A stretch of 64,000 nucleotides of DNA from Secundilactobacillus kimchicus JCM 15530 (GCF_001433995.1 NZ_AZCX01000001.1:248001-312000); one strand, 5' to 3'; counted from the first letter of the stretch, positions 38,124 to 47,688 are shown. Made by a program: numbers and translations. Notes: a model not told the origin generated them from the sequence alone.

Positions 38124-38156
38124 TTAGCGCCCCTCTTTCTATTTGGTCCTCAATAA

Positions 38157-38196
38157 AAAAAGTTGAGCCGAATCAGTCATTCGTCCCAACTTTTCA
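38157..38196 (-). terminator. Terminator of rpsA
   Basis: Minus-strand stem of about 15 bp (AAGTTGGGACGAATG against GATTCGGCTCAACTT, two mismatches) followed by TTTTTTT. Confidence 0.75.
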
Positions 38197-38211
38197 TTTG
38201 GTTCAAGTTTA

Positions 38212-39453
38212 CTAGTCGTTTGAATCTGAATCGTTGTTTTTCAATTGATCACCGATAATGTCGCCCAAAGTAATAAACCCGGCGTCATCGTCGTCATCAC
38301 TTGAAGTCTGCGTTTGAGCAGGTTTGCTGTCAGTCTTTGGTGCCGGAGCGGCTTCCGAAGAGGCTGGCTTTTCTTGCAACGCCTTAATTGACAAAGCCAA
38401 TCGGTGAGCTTCTGGGTGGACTTCCAACACTTTAACTTGGACCTTTTGGCCCGTCTTCAAAACGTCGTTAGGGGTGGCAATGTGTTCGTGAGCGATTTGT
38501 GAAATGTGAACCAGACCTTCGACGCCTGGGAATACTTCAACAAACGCACCAAAACTCGTCAACCGCTTAACCGTTCCTTCAAGCACAGCGCCTTCAGGGG
38601 CCTTGTCTTCAATACCATCCCATGGTTCTGGCAAGGTTTGCTTAATTGACAATGAAATCCGATCCTTTTCAGGATCAACAGACAGAACCTTAACCTTGAC
38701 TTTGTCGCCCGTCTTCAAAACATCAGAAGGCTTTTCAACTCGTTCGTAGGCAATTTCTGAAACGTGAACCAACCCGTCAACGCCGCCAAGGTCAACAAAG
38801 GCCCCGAAGTTAGTCAAACGAGCAACCGTTCCTTCAACAACGTCACCGGCTTTGATTGTTGCCATGATTTCTTCACGCTTGGCAGCTTTTTGGGTTTCCA
38901 AAATTGCACGATGTGACAAAATCAACCGGTTTTCGCTTGGTTCGATTTCAACAATCTTAAATTCTAAGGTTTCACCCTTAAATTGATTTAAGTCTTCAAC
39001 GAAGTGATCTGAAGCCATTGATGCGGGAACAAATCCTCGAACCCCAGCATCAACGACTAACCCACCCTTAACCACTTGGGTAACGGGTGCGGTAATGGTC
39101 TTACCAGCTTCGTATTCTTTTTGAATGTCATCCCAAATCTTACGGGCTTCAAGCCGGCGAACTGAAAGTAAATAGCTGCCGCCTTCCTTGTCATTTCCAA
39201 TCTTTGAAATGACAACTAAGTCAAGCTTGTCACCGACTTTGACAACATCTTTAATGTCATCAACTGGCTTTGCGGCAAGTTCTTTTTGCGGAACAACACC
39301 TTCAACCCCAGTGCCTTCAATCCCAACGATTACTTGCTTATCGTCGTCAACGGCTAAAACTTCACCCTTCACAACATCACCAACATTAACAGTGTCAATG
39401 CTGTTTAAAGCATTCAATAAATCGTTGTTTTCATTACTGTTGTTTTCACTCAT
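38212..39453 (-). CDS. rpsA: Ribosomal protein S1 homologue
   Basis: 413 residues with four S1 RNA-binding repeats (from about residues 20, 105, 190 and 275), the third and fourth reading FGAFVDLGGVDGLVHVSE and FGAFVEVFPGVEGLVHIS. The C-terminal tail is acidic and low complexity (SSDDDDDAGF). Firmicute versions are shorter than the six-repeat E. coli S1. ATG 39453 is preceded by AAGGAGG; the longer frame upstream has no support. Roles are translation initiation and mRNA binding. Confidence 0.95.
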   Translation of the reverse strand: MSENNSNENNDLLNALNSIDTVNVGDVVKGEVLAVDDDKQVIVGIEGTGVEGVVPQKELAAKPVDDIKDVVKVGDKLDLVVISKIGNDKEGGSYLLSVRRLEARKIWDDIQKEYEAGKTITAPVTQVVKGGLVVDAGVRGFVPASMASDHFVEDLNQFKGETLEFKIVEIEPSENRLILSHRAILETQKAAKREEIMATIKAGDVVEGTVARLTNFGAFVDLGGVDGLVHVSEIAYERVEKPSDVLKTGDKVKVKVLSVDPEKDRISLSIKQTLPEPWDGIEDKAPEGAVLEGTVKRLTSFGAFVEVFPGVEGLVHISQIAHEHIATPNDVLKTGQKVQVKVLEVHPEAHRLALSIKALQEKPASSEAAPAPKTDSKPAQTQTSSDDDDDAGFITLGDIIGDQLKNNDSDSND

Positions 39454-39546
39454 ACGACCATTTCCTCCTTGCGACAACTCTACATAATATTTTATCTGAA
39501 AATGAATTGAAATACCAGTGTTAAGACCCACTTTTGTGAGTTTTTA

Positions 39547-40215
39547 TCAAGCTTTTTTTATGATTTCGTCGATTCTGGCCACGACTTCGTCGATAGATAA
39601 CGACGTGGTGTCAACTTTAATGGCATCAGTGGCTTGCGTCAGTGGTGAAATTTTACGGGTTGAATCTTTTTTGTCCCGCACCGCGATTTCTTCCTTTAGC
39701 ACGTCAATTGGCGTATGAATGCCCTTTTCTGCATTATCTTTGAAACGCCGTTCGGCCCGTTCCTCAACGCTGGCCACTAGAAAAATCTTCACTTCGGCAT
39801 TGGGTAATACCGATGACCCAATGTCACGACCGTCCATGACAATGCCGCCAGCTGCTGCAATCTCCCGCTGCCGCTTTGTCAGTGCTTCGCGCACCGTTGC
39901 TTGAGCGGCAACCGTTGAAACATTGTTGGTCACATCGGGTTGGCGAATGGCTTGCGTCACTTCGACATCATCGACATAGACCCGTTGCTCTGGCTCGCCT
40001 GCTCGAAAGGCGATCGTCGTCTTGGCCAGTAACGCTTCCAAGGCGGCATCATCATCGAGCGCAACACCTGATTGCATCGCTTTCCACGTGATTGCCCGAT
40101 ACATAGCACCAGTGTCACAGTAAATATACCCAAAATCATGAGCAACCCGCTTAGCGACCGTGCTCTTACCAGCTGAAGCTGGCCCATCAATTGCTACTTG
40201 TAATGCTTTAACCAT
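39547..40215 (-). CDS. cmk: Cytidylate kinase
   Basis: 222 residues. P-loop GPASAGKSTVAKR, then the CMP-binding DTGAMYRAITWKA and GRDIGSSVLPNA, and a lid of LTKRQREIAAAGG. It phosphorylates CMP and dCMP, supplying dCDP and CDP. The order LysM-cmk-rpsA-der recurs in lactobacilli and in Bacillus (cmk-rpsA-...-der). The RBS is weak (GTGTGTGGA). Confidence 0.97.
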   Translation of the reverse strand: MVKALQVAIDGPASAGKSTVAKRVAHDFGYIYCDTGAMYRAITWKAMQSGVALDDDAALEALLAKTTIAFRAGEPEQRVYVDDVEVTQAIRQPDVTNNVSTVAAQATVREALTKRQREIAAAGGIVMDGRDIGSSVLPNAEVKIFLVASVEERAERRFKDNAEKGIHTPIDVLKEEIAVRDKKDSTRKISPLTQATDAIKVDTTSLSIDEVVARIDEIIKKA

Positions 40216-40238
40216 CTATCCACACACCCATACTTAAT

Positions 40239-40841
40239 TTACTTAACTCGTAACCGTTGCCCGGGCGCCAGTGTTGCATTGGCTGATAACCCGTTAAGTT
40301 GCATTAACTCTTGAACCGAAATCCCGTTGTTGACCGCAACTCGATACATTCCTTGACCAGCCCCCACTGTCGCGTATTTGGTGCCACTAGTTGCCGATTG
40401 CGAACTGGACTGAGACGTTGCTTGGGAATTTGTTTGTGACTGAGAATCCGTCGTTGATTCAGCCTGCGTCGTGCTAGACTCAGTAGTCCCCACCGTTGAC
40501 GATTCACTAGCCGAAGAAACCGCGGACTCAGGTTTCGCCGCGGTTTTACTGCTCTTTTTCGAAGCCGATGAGCTTGAAGACTCATCTGAACTGGCCCGGC
40601 TTGAAACCGCCACTTGGTCGGTTGGCCGGTTCATACTACTCTGCCGTGCGAGGCCATAAATCAAAGAGCCTACGGCGATTAATACAATGATTGCAATCAA
40701 CACAATCGTGACCAGCCGATTATTATTGGTTTGCCGATGCCGCTTTCGTCGTGACAAATGGCCTTGATCATCTCGGTCGTCCGCGAACGATTGGTCCCAA
40801 GGTTTCGATTCCGGCTCGCGGTCGTCATTCTTTTGGCTCAT
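40239..40841 (-). CDS. LysM-domain membrane-anchored cell-surface protein
   Basis: 200 residues: a charged cytoplasmic N-terminus, one transmembrane helix (LVTIVLIAIIVLIAVGSLIYG, about residues 42-62), a Ser/Thr-rich linker of roughly 80 residues, and a C-terminal LysM module (GMYRVAVNNGISVQELMQLN, then LAPGQRLRVK). It probably binds peptidoglycan from the membrane side. I chose ATG 40841 with AAAGGAGGT upstream. It lies just before cmk, as in many lactobacilli. Its partner or role is unknown. Confidence 0.88.
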   Translation of the reverse strand: MSQKNDDREPESKPWDQSFADDRDDQGHLSRRKRHRQTNNNRLVTIVLIAIIVLIAVGSLIYGLARQSSMNRPTDQVAVSSRASSDESSSSSASKKSSKTAAKPESAVSSASESSTVGTTESSTTQAESTTDSQSQTNSQATSQSSSQSATSGTKYATVGAGQGMYRVAVNNGISVQELMQLNGLSANATLAPGQRLRVK

Positions 40842-40900
40842 TTGCTTACCTCCTTTTAGACATTCACTTTGAATTGTACCATACCCCGATACTGATTTCT

Positions 40901-42343
40901 TTAACTTTTCCCTAAAAATAGCTGGTCCAACGTTGCTCGCCAAGGCAAGATATCGCCTGGTAAAACACTTGTGGGCGGTGCCGTCAAGTGAAGGTTCTCA
41001 ACAGTTGTCTCGGGACTGTCCTGATCACAGCAATTCTGAGACAGGCTGCTGGTTGGCTCGCCAAAATACGCTTGAACGACCCGCCGACGGCAATTTGACG
41101 TGTTCACGTAGGTTAACAACGTCGCCAAAGCCTGACGACGCTGTTGCCTCCGACTGGCAAATAGCGCAATCACCTGCTCTTGGTTGAGATGATGCTGCCG
41201 GTAAAAGGCGACTAGTCGTAACGGATCGTCATCGGCTACCGGCCGCGGTCGGGCGAAAAAAGCAGCAATGTCAGCTTCTGCGACAATGTTTGCCTGGCCC
41301 AAATATTCGGGCAACCGTTCGTCTCCAGGCGTATAGAGTAAAATCGCAATACTTTGCTGGCCATCCCGACCAGCCCGGCCAATTTCTTGCCAGTAGTTCT
41401 CTAAATCAACTGGTAAGTGATAGTGGATGACAAACCGAATGTTAGCTTTATCAATCCCCATCCCAAAGGCATTCGTGGCACAAATAACCGTCAGTTCATC
41501 GTTCATAAACTGTTGTTGCACCTTATACCGAGAATCAGCACTTAGCCCACCGTGATAGGCGGCAACTCGCGGCACTCCCGATTGGCGGAGCACCTCGCAA
41601 ACCTCATCTGCTGTTTTTCGGCTTGAAAAATACACGATTCCGGGCGTTTTTAGCCCTTTAACTAATGAAACAAGTTGGGTTTGCTTATCCTGTTCGGTGG
41701 CGGTCTTAACCACTTTCAAATAAATGTTCGGCCGGTCGACCGATAATCCAATCTGCGCCGCCGTTGGTAATTGCATTTTCTTTAAAATATCCCGCTTAAC
41801 CTGGGGTGTCGCTGTAGCAGTTGCCATCAACGTCAGCGGGCGCCCCAAGGCATTGCGAATCCGACCAAGCAATAAGTATTCGGGCCGAAAATCAGGCCCC
41901 CACGTTGAGATACAATGGGCCTCGTCAACGACCAATAACCCTACTTGGCAGGCTTTTAGAGCGGTCAAAAACGCGGGCTGGGTTAACATTTCAGGTGATG
42001 AAAAAATAAACCGATACCGGTTAAGGTGCTGGAGAACGACCCGTTTTTCAGTAAAACTCATGAGCGATGTGACCGCCGTCACAGCGGTTTCACCACGAAG
42101 GTTCAGCGCACGAACCTGATCTTGCATAAGTGACAACAGGGGTGACACAATCACAACTGGCCGTTGCACCGCATACCCATAGCACTCGTAAATCAACGTT
42201 TTACCGGCCCCTGTCGGCAAAACAGCGAGGGTGTCACGCCCCTCAGATAGCGCCGTCAGTGCTTCTAATTGACCTGGGCGAAATCGGGTAAACCCAAATT
42301 TTTCGGCCAATACTTTATAAAGTTGTTGAGTCGTCACCGTCAT
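40901..42343 (-). CDS. recQ: RecQ family ATP-dependent DNA helicase (RecS-like)
   Basis: 480 residues, short for RecQ. Helicase motifs: FRPGQLEALTAL, AVLPTGAGKTLIYE, VVDEAHCIS, TATATPQV, and the C-terminal helicase half with YHGGLSADSR and QEIGRAGRDGQ. A zinc-binding RQC segment is represented by CRRRVVQAYFGEP and NCCDQD. There is no HRDC domain. It unwinds recombination and fork structures. Its start overlaps the end of the ypbB-like gene by 29 bases, so they are translationally coupled. Confidence 0.92.
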   Translation of the reverse strand: MTVTTQQLYKVLAEKFGFTRFRPGQLEALTALSEGRDTLAVLPTGAGKTLIYECYGYAVQRPVVIVSPLLSLMQDQVRALNLRGETAVTAVTSLMSFTEKRVVLQHLNRYRFIFSSPEMLTQPAFLTALKACQVGLLVVDEAHCISTWGPDFRPEYLLLGRIRNALGRPLTLMATATATPQVKRDILKKMQLPTAAQIGLSVDRPNIYLKVVKTATEQDKQTQLVSLVKGLKTPGIVYFSSRKTADEVCEVLRQSGVPRVAAYHGGLSADSRYKVQQQFMNDELTVICATNAFGMGIDKANIRFVIHYHLPVDLENYWQEIGRAGRDGQQSIAILLYTPGDERLPEYLGQANIVAEADIAAFFARPRPVADDDPLRLVAFYRQHHLNQEQVIALFASRRQQRRQALATLLTYVNTSNCRRRVVQAYFGEPTSSLSQNCCDQDSPETTVENLHLTAPPTSVLPGDILPWRATLDQLFLGKS

Positions 42344-43373
42344 CCGATAATTTACTCCTCATAATTTCGTATAATCGAAACTGCCAAAATTCAATCTTCA
42401 AATCCGAAACCTGGTCAAAAGCCCAATCATCGATTGACCCCGTCAACCGTTGCGCAAACGCCCGTTGTAAGTCATTAGGTAGCAACTTCGCATACGGAAA
42501 CTGCTGAACGGACAAAAAAATAGCAGCCTCCAATAAATGTTCATGGACCGTACTCGGTTTTAAACGACGGTGTTCAACAATGGTTGAAAGCGTCGCTCCT
42601 GCCCGATAGTTCGCTAACGTTTGAGCGGCACTCGGGGAAATTGGACTGACCTGCCACGCCTGAAGTAACTCATGTAGCACTGGAAATGAAGTTGGTGCTG
42701 CCTGGGTCACCAGCACCAACTGAGTCATGATATCGTCTTGAATGACGGTCAGTTCCAACGCCGAGCGGTGCGTCATTTCGAACAACTGCTCCACCGTTTT
42801 TCCAGGGGTCTGATGCCCGACCAATAAACTGGCCCACAAGTCAGCCACCGGCTCGGGAATAGCGCTTAAAAACTGACCAAGCTCACCCCTAACCTGCTTG
42901 GCCAACGTCGGTCGCCGCTGCGCCAAAAACCAGCGCTTAACGGTTTGACGCGTTTCAAAAGCCACCTGGAGCGGATAGTATTGGCGGTTAGCCGCCTGAA
43001 ATTCAGACACAACCTGAACCGCTAACTGAAGGCCTTGCCAGGCTTCTGGTCGCGCCACGGTTAACCAGCTGGATAACGCAACCGGTTGGTAAGTCACCTT
43101 CGCCAATTGGTGTTTTTGAATCGCACCTGTTGGGGTTAACTGGGCAACTAAATTAGTGACCGTGGCGGACCCATCCGCCACTAATTGATTTAACGCGTTT
43201 GCGACATCGCGACGGGCAAGGTGTTTCTCGAATCCGAACCATGCCAGCAGGTCGTAGCGCAGTCCCCAATAAAGAGTCGACACCGTTCGTTTTCCGACCA
43301 GTAAATTTTCAATGACCCGAATCCGTCGAGGCTGGTCATCACTCAATAACTGCAATAATAAAGCTTTGTTCAT
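42315..43373 (-). CDS. YpbB-like helix-turn-helix protein, RecQ partner
   Basis: 352 residues. The C-terminal third has a helix-turn-helix region (around AGATLSTIVEHRRLKPSTVHEHLL) of the type found in YpbB, which lies beside recS in Bacillus. No enzymatic motif is visible. I chose ATG 43373 with TTGGAGG upstream. The 29-base overlap with recQ suggests a joint role in DNA metabolism, but that role is not known. Confidence 0.82.
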   Translation of the reverse strand: MNKALLLQLLSDDQPRRIRVIENLLVGKRTVSTLYWGLRYDLLAWFGFEKHLARRDVANALNQLVADGSATVTNLVAQLTPTGAIQKHQLAKVTYQPVALSSWLTVARPEAWQGLQLAVQVVSEFQAANRQYYPLQVAFETRQTVKRWFLAQRRPTLAKQVRGELGQFLSAIPEPVADLWASLLVGHQTPGKTVEQLFEMTHRSALELTVIQDDIMTQLVLVTQAAPTSFPVLHELLQAWQVSPISPSAAQTLANYRAGATLSTIVEHRRLKPSTVHEHLLEAAIFLSVQQFPYAKLLPNDLQRAFAQRLTGSIDDWAFDQVSDLKIEFWQFRLYEIMRSKLSDDGDDSTTL

Positions 43374-43415
43374 GACCGTTCCTCCAACACTAAACTGCCC
43401 ACATTTTCCCACAAC

Positions 43416-43450
43416 TAAAAAAGACTGTCTAGCGTTAACTAAGCAGTCTC
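43416..43450 (-). terminator. Terminator of ribU
   Basis: Minus-strand stem starting AGACTG / CAGTCT with inner pairs, followed by TTTTTT. Confidence 0.6.
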
Positions 43451-43473
43451 TTGGGTCATTGATTTTTTTTACT

Positions 43474-44067
43474 TTATAAAATCGTGGATTCTTTCTTTAA
43501 GAAGGTGTGCATCCGGCTGACAACAAATCCAATCACCAGACTAATCAAAACGCCCTTGATGAAGTTAAACGGCACAACCCCGAACAACACCATTTGTGCT
43601 AGTGGCATACTGATCTTCATCCCTAAAACGGCCATGTACACCGGGGTTAAAACAAGCCAGTTCAGTAGTGCCATCACAATAGTTAGCGACAGTGTCAGCG
43701 CAATGCCACTTAGGGCCAGTCGGCTCAATAATGAGCGCCCCGTCGTTTTCTTCATCACTAACGAAAATGGTAGCACAATGCTAACCGATGCTACAAACGA
43801 GGCAAACACACCAATAAAATTAGCTAAGTCGACCCCCGTCATTAGCCAGTATAACAAGCCTTTGATGGCCGCAATAATAATCCCGCCAATGGGGCCAAAT
43901 AAGACCGTTCCAATCAAAATTGGAATGTCAGAAAAATCAATCCGCATGTACGACACAAACGGGAGAATCGGAAACGAGATAAACATAAGTAGAAACGAAA
44001 TCCCAGCAAATAAGGACATTTCTACGACCTGCCGAACGTTAAAAATTGCATGACGCGTGTGTTCCAT
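43474..44067 (-). CDS. ribU: Riboflavin ECF transporter S component RibU
   Basis: 197 residues with six hydrophobic helices. The N-terminal ISFLLMFISFPILPFVSYMR-like segment, MRIDFSDIPILIGTVLFGP and the glycine-rich block are typical of RibU. It binds riboflavin and works with the shared EcfA-EcfA'-EcfT energiser encoded elsewhere. ATG 44067 has AGGAGG seven bases upstream. The FMN riboswitch in front shows the substrate class and means uptake is shut off when FMN is plentiful. Confidence 0.95.
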   Translation of the reverse strand: MEHTRHAIFNVRQVVEMSLFAGISFLLMFISFPILPFVSYMRIDFSDIPILIGTVLFGPIGGIIIAAIKGLLYWLMTGVDLANFIGVFASFVASVSIVLPFSLVMKKTTGRSLLSRLALSGIALTLSLTIVMALLNWLVLTPVYMAVLGMKISMPLAQMVLFGVVPFNFIKGVLISLVIGFVVSRMHTFLKKESTIL

Positions 44068-44107
44068 TGCAAATTCCTCCTGGCTGGTCATCTTCACGAA
44101 ATCCGCA

Positions 44108-44158
44108 AACAAAAAAACCGAATCGTCTTCAGCACAAAATAGGCATCAACGATTCGGT
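44108..44158 (-). terminator. Riboswitch-controlled terminator of ribU
   Basis: Stem ACCGAATCGT / ACGATTCGGT (44117-44126 with 44149-44158) with a T run at 44110-44116 on the minus strand, just before ribU. It is the expression platform of the FMN riboswitch. Confidence 0.85.
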
Positions 44159-44182
44159 CTCACTTACTGTTTTTGTGATCCC

Positions 44183-44297
44183 AATCTTCTGCATACCAGA
44201 CTATACTGTCGGCTTCGGAATCTCACCGAATCAACTATCTTAAAGATAGGTCGCGGGCTTTACCGCCGGTCGGGAATTACACCCTGCCCTGAAGATG
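44183..44297 (-). promoter_or_regulatory. FMN riboswitch (RFN element) controlling ribU
   Basis: On the minus strand the conserved RFN segments appear in order: ATCTTCAGGGCAGGGTG, AATTCCCGACCGGCGGTAA, AGCCCGCGA, GATTCGGTGAGATTCCGAAGCCGACAG and the closing GAAGAT (longer pieces shortened here to their core). The P1 stem pairs ATCTTC with GAAGAT. It binds FMN and switches the following terminator on, reducing ribU. Confidence 0.95.
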
Positions 44298-44354
44298 AAC
44301 CAAAATATTTAATTACAAGATCAGTTTACTTGCTAGTAGTCAAAAAAGCAAGCC

Positions 44355-45086
44355 TTAACCCTTCTTGTCGGTCACCATCCGTTTAAGTTGTTTCACTTCT
44401 TCAGGATTTAACTGCCGAAAATCTCCGGCGGAAACGCCGTCTAAGGTTAAGAAAGCGTACGTTTCACGCTTAAGTTTCATCACTGGATGACCAACTGCTT
44501 GAAACATTTTCTTAACTTGGTGATTTTTACCTTCGTGAATAGTCAGCGAGACGATCGCTGTTTTCCGATCATCGTTTGTCGAGAGCAGTTTCGCCTTAGC
44601 GGGGGCCGATTTGTGGCCGTCAACTAAAACGCCGACCCGCAACTGTTTGAGTTGTTCGTTTGTCGGGATACCTTGAACCTTCGCCACGTAAGTTTTTTCG
44701 ACTTCGTAACGGGGGTGGGTCAACCGATTAGCCAACTCACCATCGTTGGTTAATAACAGCAAGCCGGTCGTGTCATAATCGAGCCGGCCCACCGGATAGA
44801 CCCGTTCGCTAACAGCGCCGTCTAGTAAATCAATGACCGTTTTACGGTGCTTATCATCCGTCACCGTTGACACCACCTGCCGAGGCTTATTCAGCAACAA
44901 ATAAATAGGCATTTCCTGTTGGATAGGCGTTTCATCGACTAAAATTCGGTCGTGAACCCCCACCTTAACACCCAGGGTTTTGACGACTTCACCATTGACC
45001 TTGACGTGCCCTGACGTGATGAGTGCTTCCGCTCCGCGGCGGGAGGCCACACCAGCGTGGGCCATAACTTTCTGTAATCGTTCCAT
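44355..45086 (-). CDS. rluB: 16S/23S rRNA pseudouridine synthase RluB family
   Basis: 243 residues. An N-terminal S4 domain ([20 protein letters not shown]) precedes a synthase domain with the catalytic Asp in VGRLDYDTTGLLLLTNDGEL. It converts uridine to pseudouridine in rRNA, probably the RluB site. Start codon and scpB stop overlap as TAATG. The gene ends the ribT-scpA-scpB-rluB operon before the ribU riboswitch region. Confidence 0.93.
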   Translation of the reverse strand: MERLQKVMAHAGVASRRGAEALITSGHVKVNGEVVKTLGVKVGVHDRILVDETPIQQEMPIYLLLNKPRQVVSTVTDDKHRKTVIDLLDGAVSERVYPVGRLDYDTTGLLLLTNDGELANRLTHPRYEVEKTYVAKVQGIPTNEQLKQLRVGVLVDGHKSAPAKAKLLSTNDDRKTAIVSLTIHEGKNHQVKKMFQAVGHPVMKLKRETYAFLTLDGVSAGDFRQLNPEEVKQLKRMVTDKKG

Positions 45087-45679
45087 TATCCCTTTTCCTC
45101 CGGGTTCAATTCTTGATTAAACTGCTTTAAAAATAACTGGTGCCCACTTTCAGTGGTTTCTGGTTCTTGGGGCTCCGGCAACGGGGGTAGGTCACTTAAT
45201 GCCTTTAAGCCGAAATAGTCCATAAAGTAGTCGGTCGTGCCATACAATTTGGGCCGGCCTGCCTCCTGCTTCCGACCGACTTCGGTGACGAGTTGGCGAA
45301 GGGCTAGTTTGTTGAGCGTCCCTGAACTTTGGACCCCCCGGATCTCATCAATCTCAATCCGAGTAATCGGCTGATGATATGCAATGATCGCTAACACTTC
45401 AAGTGAGGCCTGTGATAGACCGGTTGAGCTCGGCGCTTCAAAGTACCGCTTGACGGTATCAGCTAGCGTCGCTTTAGTCGCTAACCGAACGGTCTCATTG
45501 CTTTTTAGAATGGTCAACGCACTGTCTGGATCGGCCGCGTATTTCTCATTTAACCTCACTAAGGTCTGGTTAACGGCTGGTTTCATCATGCCAGTGAGCG
45601 CTGCAAGTTCACCCACTGTCATGCCCTCATCTCCGCTGATAAATAATAGACCCTCTAATTTTGCCATCATCGTTGTCAT
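45086..45679 (-). CDS. scpB: Segregation and condensation protein B
   Basis: 197 residues, two winged-helix domains, with [19 protein letters not shown] at the N-terminus and the conserved [24 protein letters not shown]-type segment (shown in part). ScpB dimers join ScpA and SMC to organise chromosomes. The start is ATG 45679, which overlaps the scpA stop (ATGA), with GGAG upstream. Confidence 0.96.
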   Translation of the reverse strand: MTTMMAKLEGLLFISGDEGMTVGELAALTGMMKPAVNQTLVRLNEKYAADPDSALTILKSNETVRLATKATLADTVKRYFEAPSSTGLSQASLEVLAIIAYHQPITRIEIDEIRGVQSSGTLNKLALRQLVTEVGRKQEAGRPKLYGTTDYFMDYFGLKALSDLPPLPEPQEPETTESGHQLFLKQFNQELNPEEKG

Positions 45680-46428
45680 TTTTCTCCATCCGCGTTTCTC
45701 ATTTTAACTTTAATCGGCATCACCCGGTCCGGTTGCTCCAGCGTAATTTCGTGTTGCTTGGTCATTTCCAACAACGCCAAAAACGTGGTCACAACCTCTT
45801 CACGAGTCGGGGTTTGACCAAAAAACTGGCCGAATGACACACTGACTTGGGCCGTTTTTAAGCGCCCGCGAATTTTCTTGATTTGCGCTTTAACGGTGTA
45901 TCGGTCGGTGCTAATCAGCTGGAGTGGTTTTTCTGCCTGCCGCTGCCGGTTAACTAACCCCGTCAGTGCAGACCGCAGCGCGCTAACTTGAATACCCGCG
46001 GGCAGCTGGCCCAGTCGAACGGTTGCTGGAACTGCCATTTCCGGTCGTGTGTAATACTGTTGGCGGGTCGTTTCCTGACCCTTAAACCAGTGGGACGCCG
46101 CTTTGAAGCGCTGGTATTCGACTAACTGCGCCACTAAGTGCGCCTGCATCTCCTCGAGGCTTTCTTCCTCCGGCTCTTCGGTCACCGTCTCCGGGGTTGG
46201 CAATAACAGCTTCGCCTTCATCTTCATTAGCGTGGCCGCCATCACAAAGTAGTCCCCCGCCACATCCAACTGGTGGTCTTGCATGTCACGCAGTGCACGC
46301 ATGTACTGGTCAGTGATGGCCACAATTGGAATGTCATAGATATCAATGGACTGTGATCGAATTAAGTGAAGCAGTAAATCAAGTGGCCCTTCAAAATTTT
46401 GGATATGAATGACGGGCAGCTTACTCAT
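45676..46428 (-). CDS. scpA: Segregation and condensation protein A (kleisin)
   Basis: 250 residues. The kleisin N-terminal region [18 protein letters not shown] is unmistakable, and the C-terminal winged helix ends in [15 protein letters not shown]. ScpA closes the ring formed by the SMC heads together with ScpB. ATG 46428 has GGGAGG upstream and overlaps the end of ribT by eight bases. Confidence 0.96.
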   Translation of the reverse strand: MSKLPVIHIQNFEGPLDLLLHLIRSQSIDIYDIPIVAITDQYMRALRDMQDHQLDVAGDYFVMAATLMKMKAKLLLPTPETVTEEPEEESLEEMQAHLVAQLVEYQRFKAASHWFKGQETTRQQYYTRPEMAVPATVRLGQLPAGIQVSALRSALTGLVNRQRQAEKPLQLISTDRYTVKAQIKKIRGRLKTAQVSVSFGQFFGQTPTREEVVTTFLALLEMTKQHEITLEQPDRVMPIKVKMRNADGEK

Positions 46429-46777
46429 GCTTCGCCTCCCACTGGGCAACCAGCTTGGTCGTTGTTAATAATCCAATGACTTTATCTGACGGGTAAAGGT
46501 CAGCTAATTCGTCTAACATCTGGTTCAGATGACGCTCATTTCGAGCCGCTGGGGTCAACGCCAGCAACCGGACGACAACAAATCCCGGCTTCAATTCAAT
46601 GCCGACCACCCCAGAAAAATCCTGGTTAGCATCCTTCCAAAGAAGTAACTGCCGATTGGCACTGGCTTGATACCAGGCTAATTCTGCCGTTAAGCGGTTA
46701 AGTCGCTTAAGGGTTTTAACAAACGACAATAACCCCATGGTGACCTTCTCATAGTCACTGCGATATTTAAGTAACAC
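46421..46777 (-). CDS. ribT: RibT-like small protein
   Basis: 118 residues, starting MLLKYRSDYEKVTMGLLSFV, which resembles RibT from Bacillus. RibT was long called a reductase and is now grouped with the GNAT acetyltransferase fold; its substrate is unclear. The central run LWKDANQDFSGVVGIELKPGF fits a small GNAT core. The start is GTG with AAAGGAGG eight bases upstream. It is the first gene of the ribT-scpAB-rluB group, next to xerD. Confidence 0.75.
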   Translation of the reverse strand: MLLKYRSDYEKVTMGLLSFVKTLKRLNRLTAELAWYQASANRQLLLWKDANQDFSGVVGIELKPGFVVVRLLALTPAARNERHLNQMLDELADLYPSDKVIGLLTTTKLVAQWEAKHE

Positions 46778-46798
46778 GTCGAATGCCTCCTTTTGGTC

Positions 46799-47686
46799 TC
46801 ACGCCCTCGGATGCGTTTGATTATACACCGAAGTCAGCCGCTTCTTAGAAATGTGCGTGTAAATCTGAGTTGTCGAAATATCCGAATGACCTAACAGTTC
46901 CTGAACGATTCGCAGGTCGGCACCGTTTTCAAGAATATGGGTCGCAAACGAATGGCGCAGCGTATGGGGTGTCACGTGCTTTTTGATGCCAGCAGCCGCA
47001 ACGTAGCGCTGAATCTTAATCCAAACGCTCTGGCGAGAAAGGCCGGCACCGTGGTGGTTTAAAAACAACCACTCGCTGTGTCGGTCCTTTAACAATTGGG
47101 GCCGACTGGTTTGCAGATACCGGTCGATCCAGTCTATGGCCACATCGCCAATTGGAATAATGCGTTCTTTATTGCCTTTGCCAATGGTCTGAATCAGCCC
47201 CATTTCGAGGTGCAAGTCCGCCAGTTTCAAGTGAACCAACTCGCTCACCCGTAACCCGGTGGCATACAGAACTTCTAAAATCGTTCGGTCCCGAATCCCA
47301 TACTTATCATGGGTATCCGGTGCCGCCAGCAACTGATCCACCTCCGCGATGGTTAACACCGCCGGTAAGGGGTGGCTCCGCTTAGGGGTTTTGATTTCAG
47401 CCATTGGATCAGCGACAATCTGGTCGTTTTGCATCAAATACTTAAAAAATCGGCGCAGGGTCGTCACCATCCGCGTCATCGTATTGCGGGCCCGGCCAGC
47501 CGCTTTTTCAGTCGCCAAAAAATCCAGAATAACAAGTTGATCCACCGCGCTAACCGTGGCTATCGAGCGGGTCTGTAAAAAGGCTTGGAAGGTTTTAAGA
47601 TCCTGTGCATAACCCTTTAAGGTGTTTTCGGCCAACCCGCGTTCGACCTGCAATTCATGTAAAAAATCAGCGATAAGATGATCCAT
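46799..47686 (-). CDS. xerD: Tyrosine recombinase XerD
   Basis: 295 residues. Catalytic Arg in ATGLRVSELVHL, Lys in IGKGNKER, HTLRHSFATHILENGADLR, His of LLGHSDISTTQIYTH and the nucleophile Tyr of the last motif. It resolves chromosome dimers at dif together with XerC. The start has GGAGTC upstream and lies two bases after the cvfB stop. Position between cvfB and ribT-scpAB is typical for xerD in Firmicutes. Confidence 0.95.
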   Translation of the reverse strand: MDHLIADFLHELQVERGLAENTLKGYAQDLKTFQAFLQTRSIATVSAVDQLVILDFLATEKAAGRARNTMTRMVTTLRRFFKYLMQNDQIVADPMAEIKTPKRSHPLPAVLTIAEVDQLLAAPDTHDKYGIRDRTILEVLYATGLRVSELVHLKLADLHLEMGLIQTIGKGNKERIIPIGDVAIDWIDRYLQTSRPQLLKDRHSEWLFLNHHGAGLSRQSVWIKIQRYVAAAGIKKHVTPHTLRHSFATHILENGADLRIVQELLGHSDISTTQIYTHISKKRLTSVYNQTHPRA

Positions 47687-47688
47687 GG

